Under the pieces are notes generated by a model that saw only the letters and a program-made list of their open reading frames with translations, made no database searches and was not told where the DNA came from. Shown piece after piece: positions 54,093 to 64,000 of a stretch of 64,000 nt of DNA (positions are counted from its first letter, which is position 1; each line of letters starts with the position of its first letter). The translations under genes were made by a program, and so were the position numbers. Location of the stretch: positions 1 through 64,000 of the forward strand of contig NZ_MWSJ01000012.1 in assembly GCF_002237755.1 (NCBI RefSeq), in the 5' to 3' direction. This DNA comes from Lysinibacillus sp. KCTC 33748 (lineage in GTDB: Bacteria > Bacillota > Bacilli > Bacillales_A > Planococcaceae).

Positions 54093-54458
54093 CTAATTTT
54101 TTTCCTGTTGTTTTTTCTCCATATATTTTTTACCCCATTCTTCCATAGTGTTCAATACTGGAATAAAACTTTTCCCTTGTGTTGTTAGTGAGTATTCAAC
54201 TTTTGGAGGAACTTGTTTATACACTTCTCTGTGAACCATTCCGTCTTCTTCCAACTCTCTCAGTTGTCTTGTCAATATCCCTTTTGAAATGCCTGGTAAC
54301 AACCTTTGAAGTTCGTTAAATCTTCTTGTACGCCTACTTAGATACCATAAAATTATAATTTTCCATCTTCCAGCGATTACGTTTTGAGTAAGTGTCAACG
54401 AACATACTTCCTCTTGTTCTTCGGTAGGAGGTTCTCCTTCAAAATTAAATCGAGCCAT
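54093..54458 (-). CDS. HxlR-type regulator, probably thiol redox sensing
   Basis: A 121-residue winged-helix protein of the HxlR/YodB family: [19 protein letters not shown], then [20 protein letters not shown] and [20 protein letters not shown] are its hallmarks. The single N-terminal Cys19 ([10 protein letters not shown]) sits where YodB, HypR and QorR-type repressors carry their oxidant-sensing cysteine. It is divergent from the oxidoreductase gene, its likely target. Start ATG at 54458, with GAGAGAGG before it. Confidence 0.88.
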   Translation of the reverse strand: MARFNFEGEPPTEEQEEVCSLTLTQNVIAGRWKIIILWYLSRRTRRFNELQRLLPGISKGILTRQLRELEEDGMVHREVYKQVPPKVEYSLTTQGKSFIPVLNTMEEWGKKYMEKKQQEKN

Positions 54459-54489
54459 TGGTTGTCGTATCCCTCTCTCCTAAGGTACT

Positions 54490-54514
54490 TTTTTTGTGAC
54501 TATGTCATAAAAAA
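54490..54514. promoter_or_regulatory. Probable operator of the HxlR-type regulator
   Basis: TTTTTTGTGAC and GTCATAAAAAA form an inverted repeat with one mismatch around TAT, and a second TTGTGACT lies at 54531-54538. Both are in the gap between the divergent genes, which is where regulators of this family bind. Confidence 0.6.
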
Positions 54515-54600
54515 ATGCCTACTTTTATTATTGTGACTGTAGATATAGTATATACCTAGATTTTATTTTTCAATATGAAAATCTAATTGGAGGGAAAAAT

Positions 54601-55476
54601 ATGAAAATATTAGTTACAGGAGCAACGGGAAAACTAGGATCAAAGGTTGTAGAAGCATTATTAAAAGCTATACCGGCGAGTGAGTTGGCCGTTAGTGTTC
54701 GAAATCCGGAGAAAGCAGAAGGATTGCGAGCTCTCGGAGTAGAAGTTCGACACGGAAATTTTGATCAACCAGAAACATTAGATTCTGCCTTTTCAGGAAT
54801 TGATCGAGTTTTAATAATATCTACGTTTGGTGATTATGAAACAATAATGAGACAACATACGAATGCCGTAACTGCTGCTCAACGTGCTCAAGTGAAATTT
54901 ATTGCTTATACTAGCGTAACAAATGCAAATGAAAGTGATTTTTTCCTCGCTTTATCCCATAGAGCCAGAGAAGAAGCAATTTTTAAAACAGGGATTCCTT
55001 ACTCATTTTTACGAAACAATTGGTATTTTGAAAATGAAATTGGGAGCATACAGGGTGCGATGGTAGGAGCACCTTGGGTTACATCAGCAGGAAAAGGAAA
55101 AGTAGGCTGGGTACTTCGACAAGATTTAGCGGAGGCAGCAGCAAATGTATTGATAGGGATAGGACACGGGAATACAATTTATGAGCTTTCTGGGAAGCTA
55201 ATGACGCAAGAGGAATTAGTTTCTGCTCTTGGAAATGTATTAGGGAAAGAAGTTCATGTACAACAAGTCGATGATGCTACTTATGCCGATATTATGAAAG
55301 GTGCAGGTGTACCAGAAGCATACCTTCCTATGCTCGTAAACACGCAAAAAGGTATTCGAGAAGGTGGTTTAGAGATTGAAAGTAACGATTTAGAAAGATT
55401 ACTTGGTCGCCATGCTACACCGATAAACGAAGCTCTTAGTCATATTATTAGTGAAATTTCTCAAACAGGAAATTAA
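54601..55476 (+). CDS. NmrA-like NAD(P)H-binding oxidoreductase (QorB/YtfG-like)
   Basis: A 291-residue atypical SDR. ILVTGATGKLGSKV is the dinucleotide-binding GxxGxxG, RVLIISTFGDYE the next strand, IPYSFLRNNWYFEN the active-site-side motif of QorB-like quinone reductases, and WVLRQDLAEAAANVL follows. E. coli QorB (YtfG) reduces quinones with NADPH and is also paired with an HxlR repressor in other bacteria, which supports the call. TTGGAGGG lies 5 bases before the ATG. Confidence 0.88.
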   Translation: MKILVTGATGKLGSKVVEALLKAIPASELAVSVRNPEKAEGLRALGVEVRHGNFDQPETLDSAFSGIDRVLIISTFGDYETIMRQHTNAVTAAQRAQVKFIAYTSVTNANESDFFLALSHRAREEAIFKTGIPYSFLRNNWYFENEIGSIQGAMVGAPWVTSAGKGKVGWVLRQDLAEAAANVLIGIGHGNTIYELSGKLMTQEELVSALGNVLGKEVHVQQVDDATYADIMKGAGVPEAYLPMLVNTQKGIREGGLEIESNDLERLLGRHATPINEALSHIISEISQTGN

Positions 55477-55485
55477 AATTAATCA

Positions 55486-55523
55486 AAAAAATGACCTTCA
55501 TTATATTTAGAAGGTCATTTTTA
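55486..55523 (+). terminator. Terminator of the oxidoreductase gene
   Basis: AAAAAATGACCTT pairs with AAGGTCATTTTT and ends in Ts. Confidence 0.9.
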
Positions 55524-55597
55524 TACAAAAGGACTAGACGGCTTTACTTCTGAAGAATTAAACAATTATGTTTTCAACCGAATTGTAGCTATAGGTA

Positions 55598-56407
55598 TTA
55601 TTTACTTAAAATACGCTGTAACACCTCAACCGGAATAAACAAACCGACACGGCCATATGGATCTTTTTTCGCCGTTGCAAAGACAATCCCGATAACCTCG
55701 CCATCAGCATTTATGACTGGACTCCCACTATTTCCTCGATAAACAGGGGCATCCATCATCATAACAGGTTCCTGCCAATCCTCTAGGTATGTTGATTCCA
55801 GTAATGTACCTTCATTTGCAATGCCCGTAAAGGCTAGTGGATTACCAATGAAATACACATGCTCATTTTTGCTATAGCTCGGATTTTTAGCAAGTGAAAG
55901 GGAAGGTAGATCATCACCAGTTACTTGCAATAATGCTAAATCTACGTCGGGGTAACTTTCCACTATCTTGGCACCCATTAATCCTTCCTCAGGGAAAACA
56001 ACGATTAATGATTGTGCATCATCTACAACGTGTGCATTGGTTACGATAAGTCCATCTGAAGAAATCACAAAACCAGTACCTTTACTAGAACCTGTAGAGA
56101 TCTCTACAACAGCCTTTTTATATGTTTTTATATCTTCTTGTGTTGATAACCGAGTAGACACTTTCAAAAATTCAATCGCTGGAATGGAGTAAATATGAAA
56201 GATAAGTGCAAATGTATTCAAAATTAACACAAATGCCATACTCCAGACAATCCATTTGACAATCGGTCTTTGTTTTTTGGGCTTTTTCCCTTTGAGGCGT
56301 TCTTCTTGTTCTTGTGCTAACGCTTTTTCCTGTTCCGCGAGGACAAGCTCAATCAATTCTTCTTCGGACAAATCTTCATCTGTTGTTGATCTATGTATTT
56401 CACTCAT
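55598..56407 (-). CDS. HtrA-like trypsin-fold serine protease, membrane-anchored, no PDZ
   Basis: A 269-residue protein: acidic cytoplasmic N-terminus (1-48), one membrane helix (about 50-72), and an S1C protease domain outside the membrane. The triad is His126 (TNAHVVD), Asp156 (DVDLALL) and Ser227 (GNSGSPV). The PDZ domain of full HtrA/DegP enzymes is missing; the protein ends right after the protease fold. Substrate unknown; a role in envelope protein quality is inferred. TAAGGAGG precedes the ATG by 6 bases. Confidence 0.88.
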   Translation of the reverse strand: MSEIHRSTTDEDLSEEELIELVLAEQEKALAQEQEERLKGKKPKKQRPIVKWIVWSMAFVLILNTFALIFHIYSIPAIEFLKVSTRLSTQEDIKTYKKAVVEISTGSSKGTGFVISSDGLIVTNAHVVDDAQSLIVVFPEEGLMGAKIVESYPDVDLALLQVTGDDLPSLSLAKNPSYSKNEHVYFIGNPLAFTGIANEGTLLESTYLEDWQEPVMMMDAPVYRGNSGSPVINADGEVIGIVFATAKKDPYGRVGLFIPVEVLQRILSK

Positions 56408-56903
56408 AAAAGGCCTCCTTACTCAAAATGAAAAGCGCCCAAGCAGGACGCCTGTGAAATAATTTTTATTCAATTTTTGTAGGGTAGGTGTAATGCAAAA
56501 CGTTCCATATTCGTGTCAACATCATGGCTTCTATACAGAATATGTCGTTGTGGTCATTGTACCCTCTAGAGCGTGTTAATCTAAAAGAAGTCTAGGGCGA
56601 TTGAATAGTTTAAGTTATTTCCCATTTTACATAGAACGTCTTCCGTTCTTTTCTTTCATTATACGTGAAGTCTAGAGGTTATACGAATATTATGAAAACC
56701 AGTTTACAAGAGTAATCTATTTGCTAGACGCATTAAGCCGATCACAAAAAATAATGCTCGGTATACTGTACAAAAGGATGTGTTAGCAACAAGAGCATTT
56801 GATTTTAAATAATAATATTATGTCAATTGGATACTAGAAACTTGTAAGAGAGTTTCTAATTTAATATGATAGAGATGAATTTACGAAAATGGGGGGCATT
56901 TAA
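56408..56903. other. Gene-free stretch
   Basis: Between divergent genes. A GCGCCC/ACGCCT-like GC patch occurs at 56430-56455; otherwise AT-rich with stops in all frames. No repeat of the other families was recognised. Confidence 0.45.
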
Positions 56904-57377
56904 ATGTATCGACAAGTAGATGATTTTTTAAATGAGTGGTCAGCATCAGCACAAGGTACTATTCAAGTATTAAAAGCCGTAACAGATGAAAAGCTAGAGC
57001 AAAGCATTGTAGCAGGTCACAGTTCATTAGGCTGGTTAGGGTGGCATTTAGTTGGTGCTGCTGGTTATTTCAGTTATTTAGCAGGTTTACAGGTGCCTAT
57101 GATTCGTCAAGAAGATCCAATTCCATCTACAGCAGCTGAAATTGTAGCTGCTTACGAAAAACTAGCAAATGGTGTGAAAGAGGAAGCGGCAAAGCTATCA
57201 AATGAGGACTTGCTGGAAGAAGTAAAAGGCTTCACTGGTCCAATTGCTAGAGGTGCATTATTACGTGTACTAATCGATCATCAAACACATCACCGTGGAC
57301 AAATGACGGTGCTACTACGTCAAGCAGGCTTACCAGTACCAGGCATAATGGGACCAACGAAAGAAATGCAAAAGTAG
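56904..57377 (+). CDS. DinB-superfamily protein (second)
   Basis: A 157-residue DinB-like four-helix protein. The metal histidines appear as SLGWLGWHLVG (His48) and VLIDHQTHHRGQMTVLLRQ, the standard second motif of the superfamily. Its metal site is better kept than in the copy at 8577. Function unknown; relatives include bacillithiol transferases and maleylpyruvate isomerase-like proteins. GGGGGGC lies 9 bases before the ATG. Confidence 0.87.
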   Translation: MYRQVDDFLNEWSASAQGTIQVLKAVTDEKLEQSIVAGHSSLGWLGWHLVGAAGYFSYLAGLQVPMIRQEDPIPSTAAEIVAAYEKLANGVKEEAAKLSNEDLLEEVKGFTGPIARGALLRVLIDHQTHHRGQMTVLLRQAGLPVPGIMGPTKEMQK

Positions 57378-57385
57378 ACGTTTTA

Positions 57386-57417
57386 GGCAGATACTCAATG
57401 TATCTGTCTTTTTTTTA
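57386..57417 (+). terminator. Terminator of the second DinB gene
   Basis: AGGCAGATAC pairs with GTATCTGTCT (one G-T) around TCAAT, then eight Ts. Confidence 0.9.
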
Positions 57418-57452
57418 TTTTTCGTAAATATGAAAAACAATTACATATAACG

Positions 57453-57501
57453 AGAAAATAGGCAATCCTAATTTATTTGTAAATAGGAAGTGCCTATTTT
57501 C
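57453..57501 (-). terminator. Terminator of the TetR-type gene
   Basis: GAAAATAGGCA pairs with TGCCTATTTTC, with an inner TCCTA/TAGGA pairing. It lies 35 bases after the leftward stop. Confidence 0.7.
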
Positions 57502-57535
57502 GTTTAAAGTAGAATTGGTTATTGGCTTCAAATTA

Positions 57536-58141
57536 TTAACGATCCTTATTTAATAGCAAACCATCTAAAAATATTGCAATAAAGCCTTTACTTTCTTGTA
57601 ACAAATCAAAATCTTTTCCAAAAACTAACCAGTCATATAAAGAACCTCGCATACAACGAGTAATGTAAATCACAGTTTCCTGCACATTTATTTGTACAGA
57701 TAATTCGCCATCCTTAATTGCTTTTTGTATAAATGAATGCAAGATTTTATACAATTTGCGTTCAGAATTAGAAAAGAAATTTCTTTCGTTTTCAATTAAG
57801 CCACTTTTGTAAACAGACCGCATTAAATCCATTCCTAAATCATCTTTTAAATATTTCATTTGTGCATCAATTAATGAGATTACCTTTTCCTTGAAGGAAA
57901 GACTTACGGGCAGTGTAGTCGTAAATTCTTCATAAAAATGATCAATTTCTTTAAACTTCTCTAGGAAAATATCGTACTTTGAAGAGAAATGACCATAAAA
58001 TGCTCCTTTTGAGCTGTTGCTTTTCTGAACAATTTCATCGACCGTTACTTGATCAAAGCCTTTCGTTTGGAATAATGTAAGCGCTGTTAAATATATATGT
58101 TTCTTCGTTTCTTGAGCCTGCTGTTTTCTTGTCATCTTCAT
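57536..58141 (-). CDS. TetR-family transcriptional regulator
   Basis: A 201-residue TetR-type repressor. The N-terminal helix-turn-helix is HIYLTALTLFQTKGFDQVTV, then DEIVQKSNSSKGAFYGHFSS; the C-terminal ligand domain has no recognisable specificity. It is divergent from the acyl-CoA ligase gene and a palindrome in that promoter is its likely site. The ligand may be an acyl-CoA or the acid itself, inferred from context. GGTGAT precedes the ATG. Confidence 0.88.
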   Translation of the reverse strand: MKMTRKQQAQETKKHIYLTALTLFQTKGFDQVTVDEIVQKSNSSKGAFYGHFSSKYDIFLEKFKEIDHFYEEFTTTLPVSLSFKEKVISLIDAQMKYLKDDLGMDLMRSVYKSGLIENERNFFSNSERKLYKILHSFIQKAIKDGELSVQINVQETVIYITRCMRGSLYDWLVFGKDFDLLQESKGFIAIFLDGLLLNKDR

Positions 58142-58237
58142 TGCAACATCACCACATTTCCACTAGATTTGCTATTTAACTTTAGCATAATACTCGTTTA
58201 TGTTATTAACTTATTTTCAGAATTATTTGAAATAATA

Positions 58238-58281
58238 TTGACAAATATTTGCCTTGACGATTAATATACAGACTATAGTCT
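58238..58281 (+). promoter_or_regulatory. Promoter and TetR operator of the ligase-transporter operon
   Basis: TTGACA (58238-58243) with TAATAT at 18 bases, or TTGACG (58254-58259) with TATAGT at 15 bases, are possible promoters. The perfect 12-bp palindrome AGACTATAGTCT (58270-58281) overlaps the -10/start region and is the natural candidate for the regulator. Confidence 0.6.
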
Positions 58282-58310
58282 ATGAAACTATTTCAAAAGG
58301 GGTGTAGATC

Positions 58311-59870
58311 ATGGATCTAATTGGAAATAGAACATTACGTTCTGTTTTAAGGGAGAGAGTTGCGCAACAGCCTGAAAAAAGTTTTATTCGGTTTGAGGAC
58401 CGTAACGGAATTTATTTCGAAAAAAGTTATGGGGATTTTTATCAGGAAGTTATGTGCTTCAGTAATGCACTTCTTAAGCTGGGCATTAAAAAAGGGGATC
58501 ATGTTGTGTTGCATTTACCGAACAATATGGAGTTTTTTACAGCGTGGTTCGCTCTTGCTGAAATTGGTGGCATCATGGTGCCAACTAATATTTTATCTCC
58601 GGCGGATGAGATGTCTTATATTATTGCTCATTCCGAAGCTGTTCTTATTATTACGGAAGAGGACTATATCGAAAAGTTTGTTAGTATACAGTCTCAAACA
58701 CCAACTATACAAAATATTATTGTTACGAGACAACTAGATAACGCTGATGGTGTCTTATATTTCTCTGAGCTCATTAAAGATGAGAGCGATAACAATGTGT
58801 ATTTCCCAACAGTTTTCGCAGAAGATATTGTGGCATTGCTTTATACATCTGGGACTACATCCAAACCAAAAGGTGTACAAGTGACACATGCTAATTATAT
58901 TTACACAGGGGAGTTAATGGCACGTTCAATCGCTTTAACACCTGAAGATCGAACATTTATTGTCCTACCGCTTTTCCATGGGAATGCGCAATATTACTCC
59001 ACGATGTCTGCCATCATGGTAGGAGCAGGCATTGCAGTTACGGAGAAATTTAGTGCTTCGCGTTATTTTAAACAAGCAAAGGCATTAGGTGGAACGGTCG
59101 GCTCATTATTTGCCGCACCTATTCGTATGATTCTAGCGAAAGATTATGAAAAAGAGGCGCTGGATAACCCGCTACGACTTATTCTTTTTGCACAGTCAGT
59201 AGCAGAACACCAATTAATACAGTTTGAAGAACAATTTGATGTGAGGTTATTGCAACTGTATGGATTGACCGAGACTGTCGGGATTCCACTAATAAATCCT
59301 CTATTTGGAATACGAAAAAATATGAGTATTGGTAGACCAAGCATTGGTTATGAGGTTCAGCTTGTCGATGAACATGGGATTCCCGTAAATCAAGGGGAGA
59401 TTGGTCAAATTGCCGTTAAAGGGATACCAGGTAGAACGTTAATGAAAGGCTATTTTAAGAACGAGCAAGCGACAAACGATACGTTTAAAGATAGCTGGCT
59501 ACTGACTGGGGATAACGCCAGAATAGATGAAGATGGCTATTTTTATTTTGTTGATCGCATAAAGGATATGATTAAACGTTCAGGGGAAAATGTGGCAGCC
59601 AATGAAGTGGAGCGTGTATTAACAGAGCATCCATTCGTATTTGAAGCGGCAGTCATCGGTGTACCAGATGATATGCGTGATGAAGCTATTAAAGCTTATG
59701 TTATTTTACAGACTGGCGTTGCTATTAGTGAAGAGGCGTTGATTGCACATTGTCGGGAACGTCTCGCAAAATTTAAAGTGCCGGATCGTATTGAATTTGT
59801 GACAGATTTCCCTCGTACACCAGTTGGCAAAATTCAAAAGCATGTTTTACGTAACGCTATTTTTAGTTAA
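58311..59870 (+). CDS. AMP-forming acyl-CoA ligase (CaiC/fatty-acyl-CoA synthetase-like)
   Basis: A 519-residue adenylate-forming enzyme that activates a carboxylic acid with ATP and CoA. The P-loop is YTSGTTSKPKGV (about 178-189), YGLTETVG the adenine motif, LLTGDNARIDEDGYFYFVDR the hinge, RIKDMIKRSGENVAANEVE follows, and the catalytic lysine is Lys507 in TPVGKIQK. Overall length and motifs resemble crotonobetaine/carnitine-CoA ligase, but substrate cannot be fixed. The neighbouring organic-acid-type transporter suggests uptake and activation of one acid. AAAGGGG lies 8 bases before the ATG. Confidence 0.88.
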   Translation: MDLIGNRTLRSVLRERVAQQPEKSFIRFEDRNGIYFEKSYGDFYQEVMCFSNALLKLGIKKGDHVVLHLPNNMEFFTAWFALAEIGGIMVPTNILSPADEMSYIIAHSEAVLIITEEDYIEKFVSIQSQTPTIQNIIVTRQLDNADGVLYFSELIKDESDNNVYFPTVFAEDIVALLYTSGTTSKPKGVQVTHANYIYTGELMARSIALTPEDRTFIVLPLFHGNAQYYSTMSAIMVGAGIAVTEKFSASRYFKQAKALGGTVGSLFAAPIRMILAKDYEKEALDNPLRLILFAQSVAEHQLIQFEEQFDVRLLQLYGLTETVGIPLINPLFGIRKNMSIGRPSIGYEVQLVDEHGIPVNQGEIGQIAVKGIPGRTLMKGYFKNEQATNDTFKDSWLLTGDNARIDEDGYFYFVDRIKDMIKRSGENVAANEVERVLTEHPFVFEAAVIGVPDDMRDEAIKAYVILQTGVAISEEALIAHCRERLAKFKVPDRIEFVTDFPRTPVGKIQKHVLRNAIFS

Positions 59871-59912
59871 AGCGAATGATATAAAAATTTGACTGTAGAG
59901 AGCAGGGGCTAT

Positions 59913-61256
59913 ATGAAAAATGTGAAAATATTATTAGCAAGTTTAGCAGGCTCAATTATTGAATGGTACGATTTTTATTTGTATGGAACGGCAACAGGAT
60001 TAGTTTTTACAACGCTATTTTTCCCTTCGACTAATCCAGCAATTTCGATTTTAATTGCATTTGCTACGTTTGGAGCTGGCTATGCGGCACGACCAATTGG
60101 AAGTTTAATTTTTGGACATATGGGTGATCGTGTCGGAAGGAAAGCCTCGCTTATGCTTACGTTAATTGGAATGGGCGGTAGTTCTTTTTTGATCGGTTTA
60201 TTACCTACTTATGCGCAAGTGGGGTTACTCGCGCCAATGCTTTTAGTCATTTTGCGACTTATTCAAGGGATTGCACTTGGGGGTGAGTGGGGAGGTGCTG
60301 TGTTACTAGCTACCGAATCGGCTACAAAAGGTGTGCGTGGCTTTTTTGGCTCTATTCCGCAGCTTGGTGTTCCAATCGGTTTAGTTTTAGGGACATTTAG
60401 TTTTACGCTTATTTCTTCATTAACGACTGAAGCACAATTTATGGCCTGGGGATGGCGTTTACCATTTCTATTTAGTGCAGTTTTAATCGTATTAGCGATA
60501 TGGATTCGAAGCGGGATTGAAGAAACACCTGAATTTAAACGCAAAAAAGACAATGGTGAACTAGCTAAGCTACCAATTGTCCAAGTATTTAAATATAACA
60601 AAAAAGACATTTTCCGCATTATTGGATTAAAAATAGGGGACGGATTCTTTAATGTATTTTTAATGTCATTTATATTAGTGTATGCGACGACGTATATTGG
60701 CTACACAAGGGATGTCGCATTATTTGCTTTAACAATAAGCTGTGCAACAATGATAGTCACAATTCCACTAGTTGGTTATTTTTCAGACTTTATAGGACGT
60801 AAGAAAATTTATATCGGTGGCCTTATCACAATGTTATTGCTAGCTATTCCTTATTTCGTTATGATTCCGGTCAGTTCAACTTATTTCTTTATGTTACAAG
60901 TCGTTTTACTTGGTGTCGTATGGGCAGCCATTTTCGCGACGCAAGGTACGTTCTTCTCTGAATTATTCCCAGCGAATGTTCGCTATACGGGGCTATCCTT
61001 TGGCTATCAAATCGCAGCAGCAATCGTCGGTTTTGGACCAATGCTATGGACTTCTTTAGCAACAGAGTATGGGGCTTCACCGTATTTATTTGGTGGTTTG
61101 ATGATAGCTGGGCTTCTAATATCATTGCTACTTGCAGTATTTTCGCCTGATACACGGATCATCACTCAATATGAAGAAACTATCGAGAAAGTACAAGAAA
61201 ATGAACAGCTTTCAGATACTCAAGTGGAAGTGGCAATGACAACATCGACAAAGTAA
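59913..61256 (+). CDS. MFS transporter of the metabolite:H+ symporter (MHS) family
   Basis: A 447-residue protein with twelve membrane helices. SLAGSIIEWYDFYLYGTATG at the start, ARPIGSLIFGHMGDRVGRK between helices 2 and 3, and RLIQGIALGGEWGGAVLLATE are MHS hallmarks (relatives carry shikimate, proline/betaine, citrate). It probably imports the acid that the upstream ligase activates. ATG at 59913 is preferred (GCAGGGG before it); the frame is open back to TTG 59889. 42 bases after the ligase gene. Confidence 0.9.
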   Translation: MKNVKILLASLAGSIIEWYDFYLYGTATGLVFTTLFFPSTNPAISILIAFATFGAGYAARPIGSLIFGHMGDRVGRKASLMLTLIGMGGSSFLIGLLPTYAQVGLLAPMLLVILRLIQGIALGGEWGGAVLLATESATKGVRGFFGSIPQLGVPIGLVLGTFSFTLISSLTTEAQFMAWGWRLPFLFSAVLIVLAIWIRSGIEETPEFKRKKDNGELAKLPIVQVFKYNKKDIFRIIGLKIGDGFFNVFLMSFILVYATTYIGYTRDVALFALTISCATMIVTIPLVGYFSDFIGRKKIYIGGLITMLLLAIPYFVMIPVSSTYFFMLQVVLLGVVWAAIFATQGTFFSELFPANVRYTGLSFGYQIAAAIVGFGPMLWTSLATEYGASPYLFGGLMIAGLLISLLLAVFSPDTRIITQYEETIEKVQENEQLSDTQVEVAMTTSTK

Positions 61257-61303
61257 TCGTGGACATTATTTTTACAAGGAAAGCTTTATAGCAATAAAAA
61301 AAC

Positions 61304-61337
61304 AGGGTTCTCCTTTTTGAATAGGAGAACCCTTTTA
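61304..61337. terminator. Bidirectional terminator between convergent genes
   Basis: AGGGTTCTCCT pairs perfectly with AGGAGAACCCT, with seven As on the left and TTTT on the right, serving both the transporter and the ABC-F gene. Confidence 0.9.
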
Positions 61338-61340
61338 ATA

Positions 61341-63293
<1,953 letters not shown>

Positions 63294-64000
63294 TCATCTC
63301 ATTCTAAGAACGATCACTGTTAATTCTTCGTCATTTAGCCGTGTTACATAATGACGGAACCCACTTGGATATCCTCCTGGATGCCCAACAGCATTTTTCC
63401 CCATGACATCTTGTGTATACCAACCAAATCCGTATTGATTCGGAAACTTTTTAGCATGGGTCATACCCATCAGCTCTAAAGATTTTTTGCTGATCAATTC
63501 ATTATTACGCAAGGCTCGATCAAACAGTTCTAAATCTTCAGCTGAAGAAATGATATCCCCAGCTGCATATGCAGCAGAATTATGCATTAATGGTCCGACT
63601 TTCCCCTCTATATGTCCTTCCGCTTTGGGTAAATCATCCGGAACTGTAAACATAGAATTAATCATGTTGCTCGGCTCAAAAATATGTTCTTCTATATAAT
63701 TTGCATAGGGCTGTCCGCTGACTTTTTCAATAATAAGTCCTAACATCACATAACCAGTATTACTATAACTAAAGCTTGTACCTGGGGTAAATTCTAATTC
63801 AGAATCACTAACGGTATTTACAATATCAATTGGAATCCATTCTTTACTGTAATCAAAATTTCCCTTTAGATAGTCCGGAATTCCCGAGCTATGACTTAGC
63901 AGATGACTTATTGTAATAGTTTCTCCATTCGGAAAGTCTGGAAAGTATTGCGAAATTAGATGATCTAAGTTGAGAAGTTCTTTTTCTACTAGTTGCATGA
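63294..64000 (-). CDS. Beta-lactamase-fold serine hydrolase, cut by the window edge
   Basis: The C-terminal 234 residues of a class C beta-lactamase/D,D-peptidase-like protein. Visible motifs are ISHLLSHSSGIPDYL, the YxN motif in FSYSNTGYVMLGLIIEKVSG, and HPGGYPSGFRHYV in place of K-T/S-G. The SxxK nucleophile motif must lie to the right of the window. The frame ends VIVLRMR just after the core strand, whereas relatives usually continue 20 or more residues, so the C-terminus may be shortened. Possible peptidase or esterase; a beta-lactamase role is not shown. Confidence 0.82.
   Translation of the reverse strand, partial: MQLVEKELLNLDHLISQYFPDFPNGETITISHLLSHSSGIPDYLKGNFDYSKEWIPIDIVNTVSDSELEFTPGTSFSYSNTGYVMLGLIIEKVSGQPYANYIEEHIFEPSNMINSMFTVPDDLPKAEGHIEGKVGPLMHNSAAYAAGDIISSAEDLELFDRALRNNELISKKSLELMGMTHAKKFPNQYGFGWYTQDVMGKNAVGHPGGYPSGFRHYVTRLNDEELTVIVLRMR

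Noticed and set aside
58360..58737. 125-codon frame inside the acyl-CoA ligase gene
   Set aside because: Shifted shadow of a well-supported gene.

Overview
The window looks like chromosome of a low-GC, spore-forming Firmicute, most probably Lysinibacillus (L. sphaericus group). Pointers are an ETX/MTX2-family (Mtx2/Mtx3-like) toxin at the left end, a YjcZ-type small sporulation protein, an xpaC-telA pair, a stand-alone murG, Bacillus-style Shine-Dalgarno sites with many TTG/GTG starts, and a dense family of dispersed repeats. No tRNA, rRNA, CRISPR array, prophage or intact insertion sequence was seen.

Layout. 0-10 kb is accessory-looking: the toxin gene (with a short group II intron-like fragment upstream), three GNAT acetyltransferases, a LysE-type exporter, a lone fabZ, a glycosyltransferase, a DinB-like protein and a polysaccharide deacetylase, separated by repeat-rich gaps. 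10-20 kb carries a YoaP-like acetyltransferase, a C-terminal processing protease, a CobW/G3E GTPase, a secreted CAP-domain protein, a MATE pump and murG. 20-29 kb is core physiology: a PAS-GGDEF cyclase, an ArlRS/YkoGH-like two-component pair and odhA-odhB of the TCA cycle. 29.5-32.4 kb is an amino-acid ABC importer behind a lysine riboswitch with its own terminator. 33.8-35.5 kb holds xpaC-telA. 36-39.9 kb is a Fur-boxed ferric-dicitrate type importer (fecBCDE-like). 40-48 kb holds small orphan genes, a metallo-beta-lactamase-fold hydrolase, an AlkD-like protein, an acylphosphatase, a soluble chemoreceptor and a cold-shock gene with a long structured leader.

48.1-49.6 kb is a decayed gap containing an IS3-type transposase remnant. 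Directly after it come a YheC/YheD-like ATP-grasp gene and, divergently, pepM-ppd-phnW: the three enzymes that turn phosphoenolpyruvate into 2-aminoethylphosphonate. 54-55.5 kb is an HxlR-type (probably thiol-sensing) repressor divergent from an NmrA/QorB-like oxidoreductase. 55.6-64 kb holds an HtrA-like protease without PDZ, a second DinB protein, a TetR-controlled acyl-CoA ligase plus MHS-type transporter, an ABC-F ATPase (YkpA type) and the 3' part of a beta-lactamase-fold serine hydrolase cut by the window edge.

The best candidates for something new are the chemoreceptor at 45506-47233 (protoglobin-like sensor whose proximal-His position appears to be Phe, plus a C-terminal zinc-binding CZB domain), the short phosphonate cassette next to an ATP-grasp gene and an IS scar, and the layered repeat families in the intergenic spaces. 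Everything was read by eye; alignments named below are from memory of the families and need checking.
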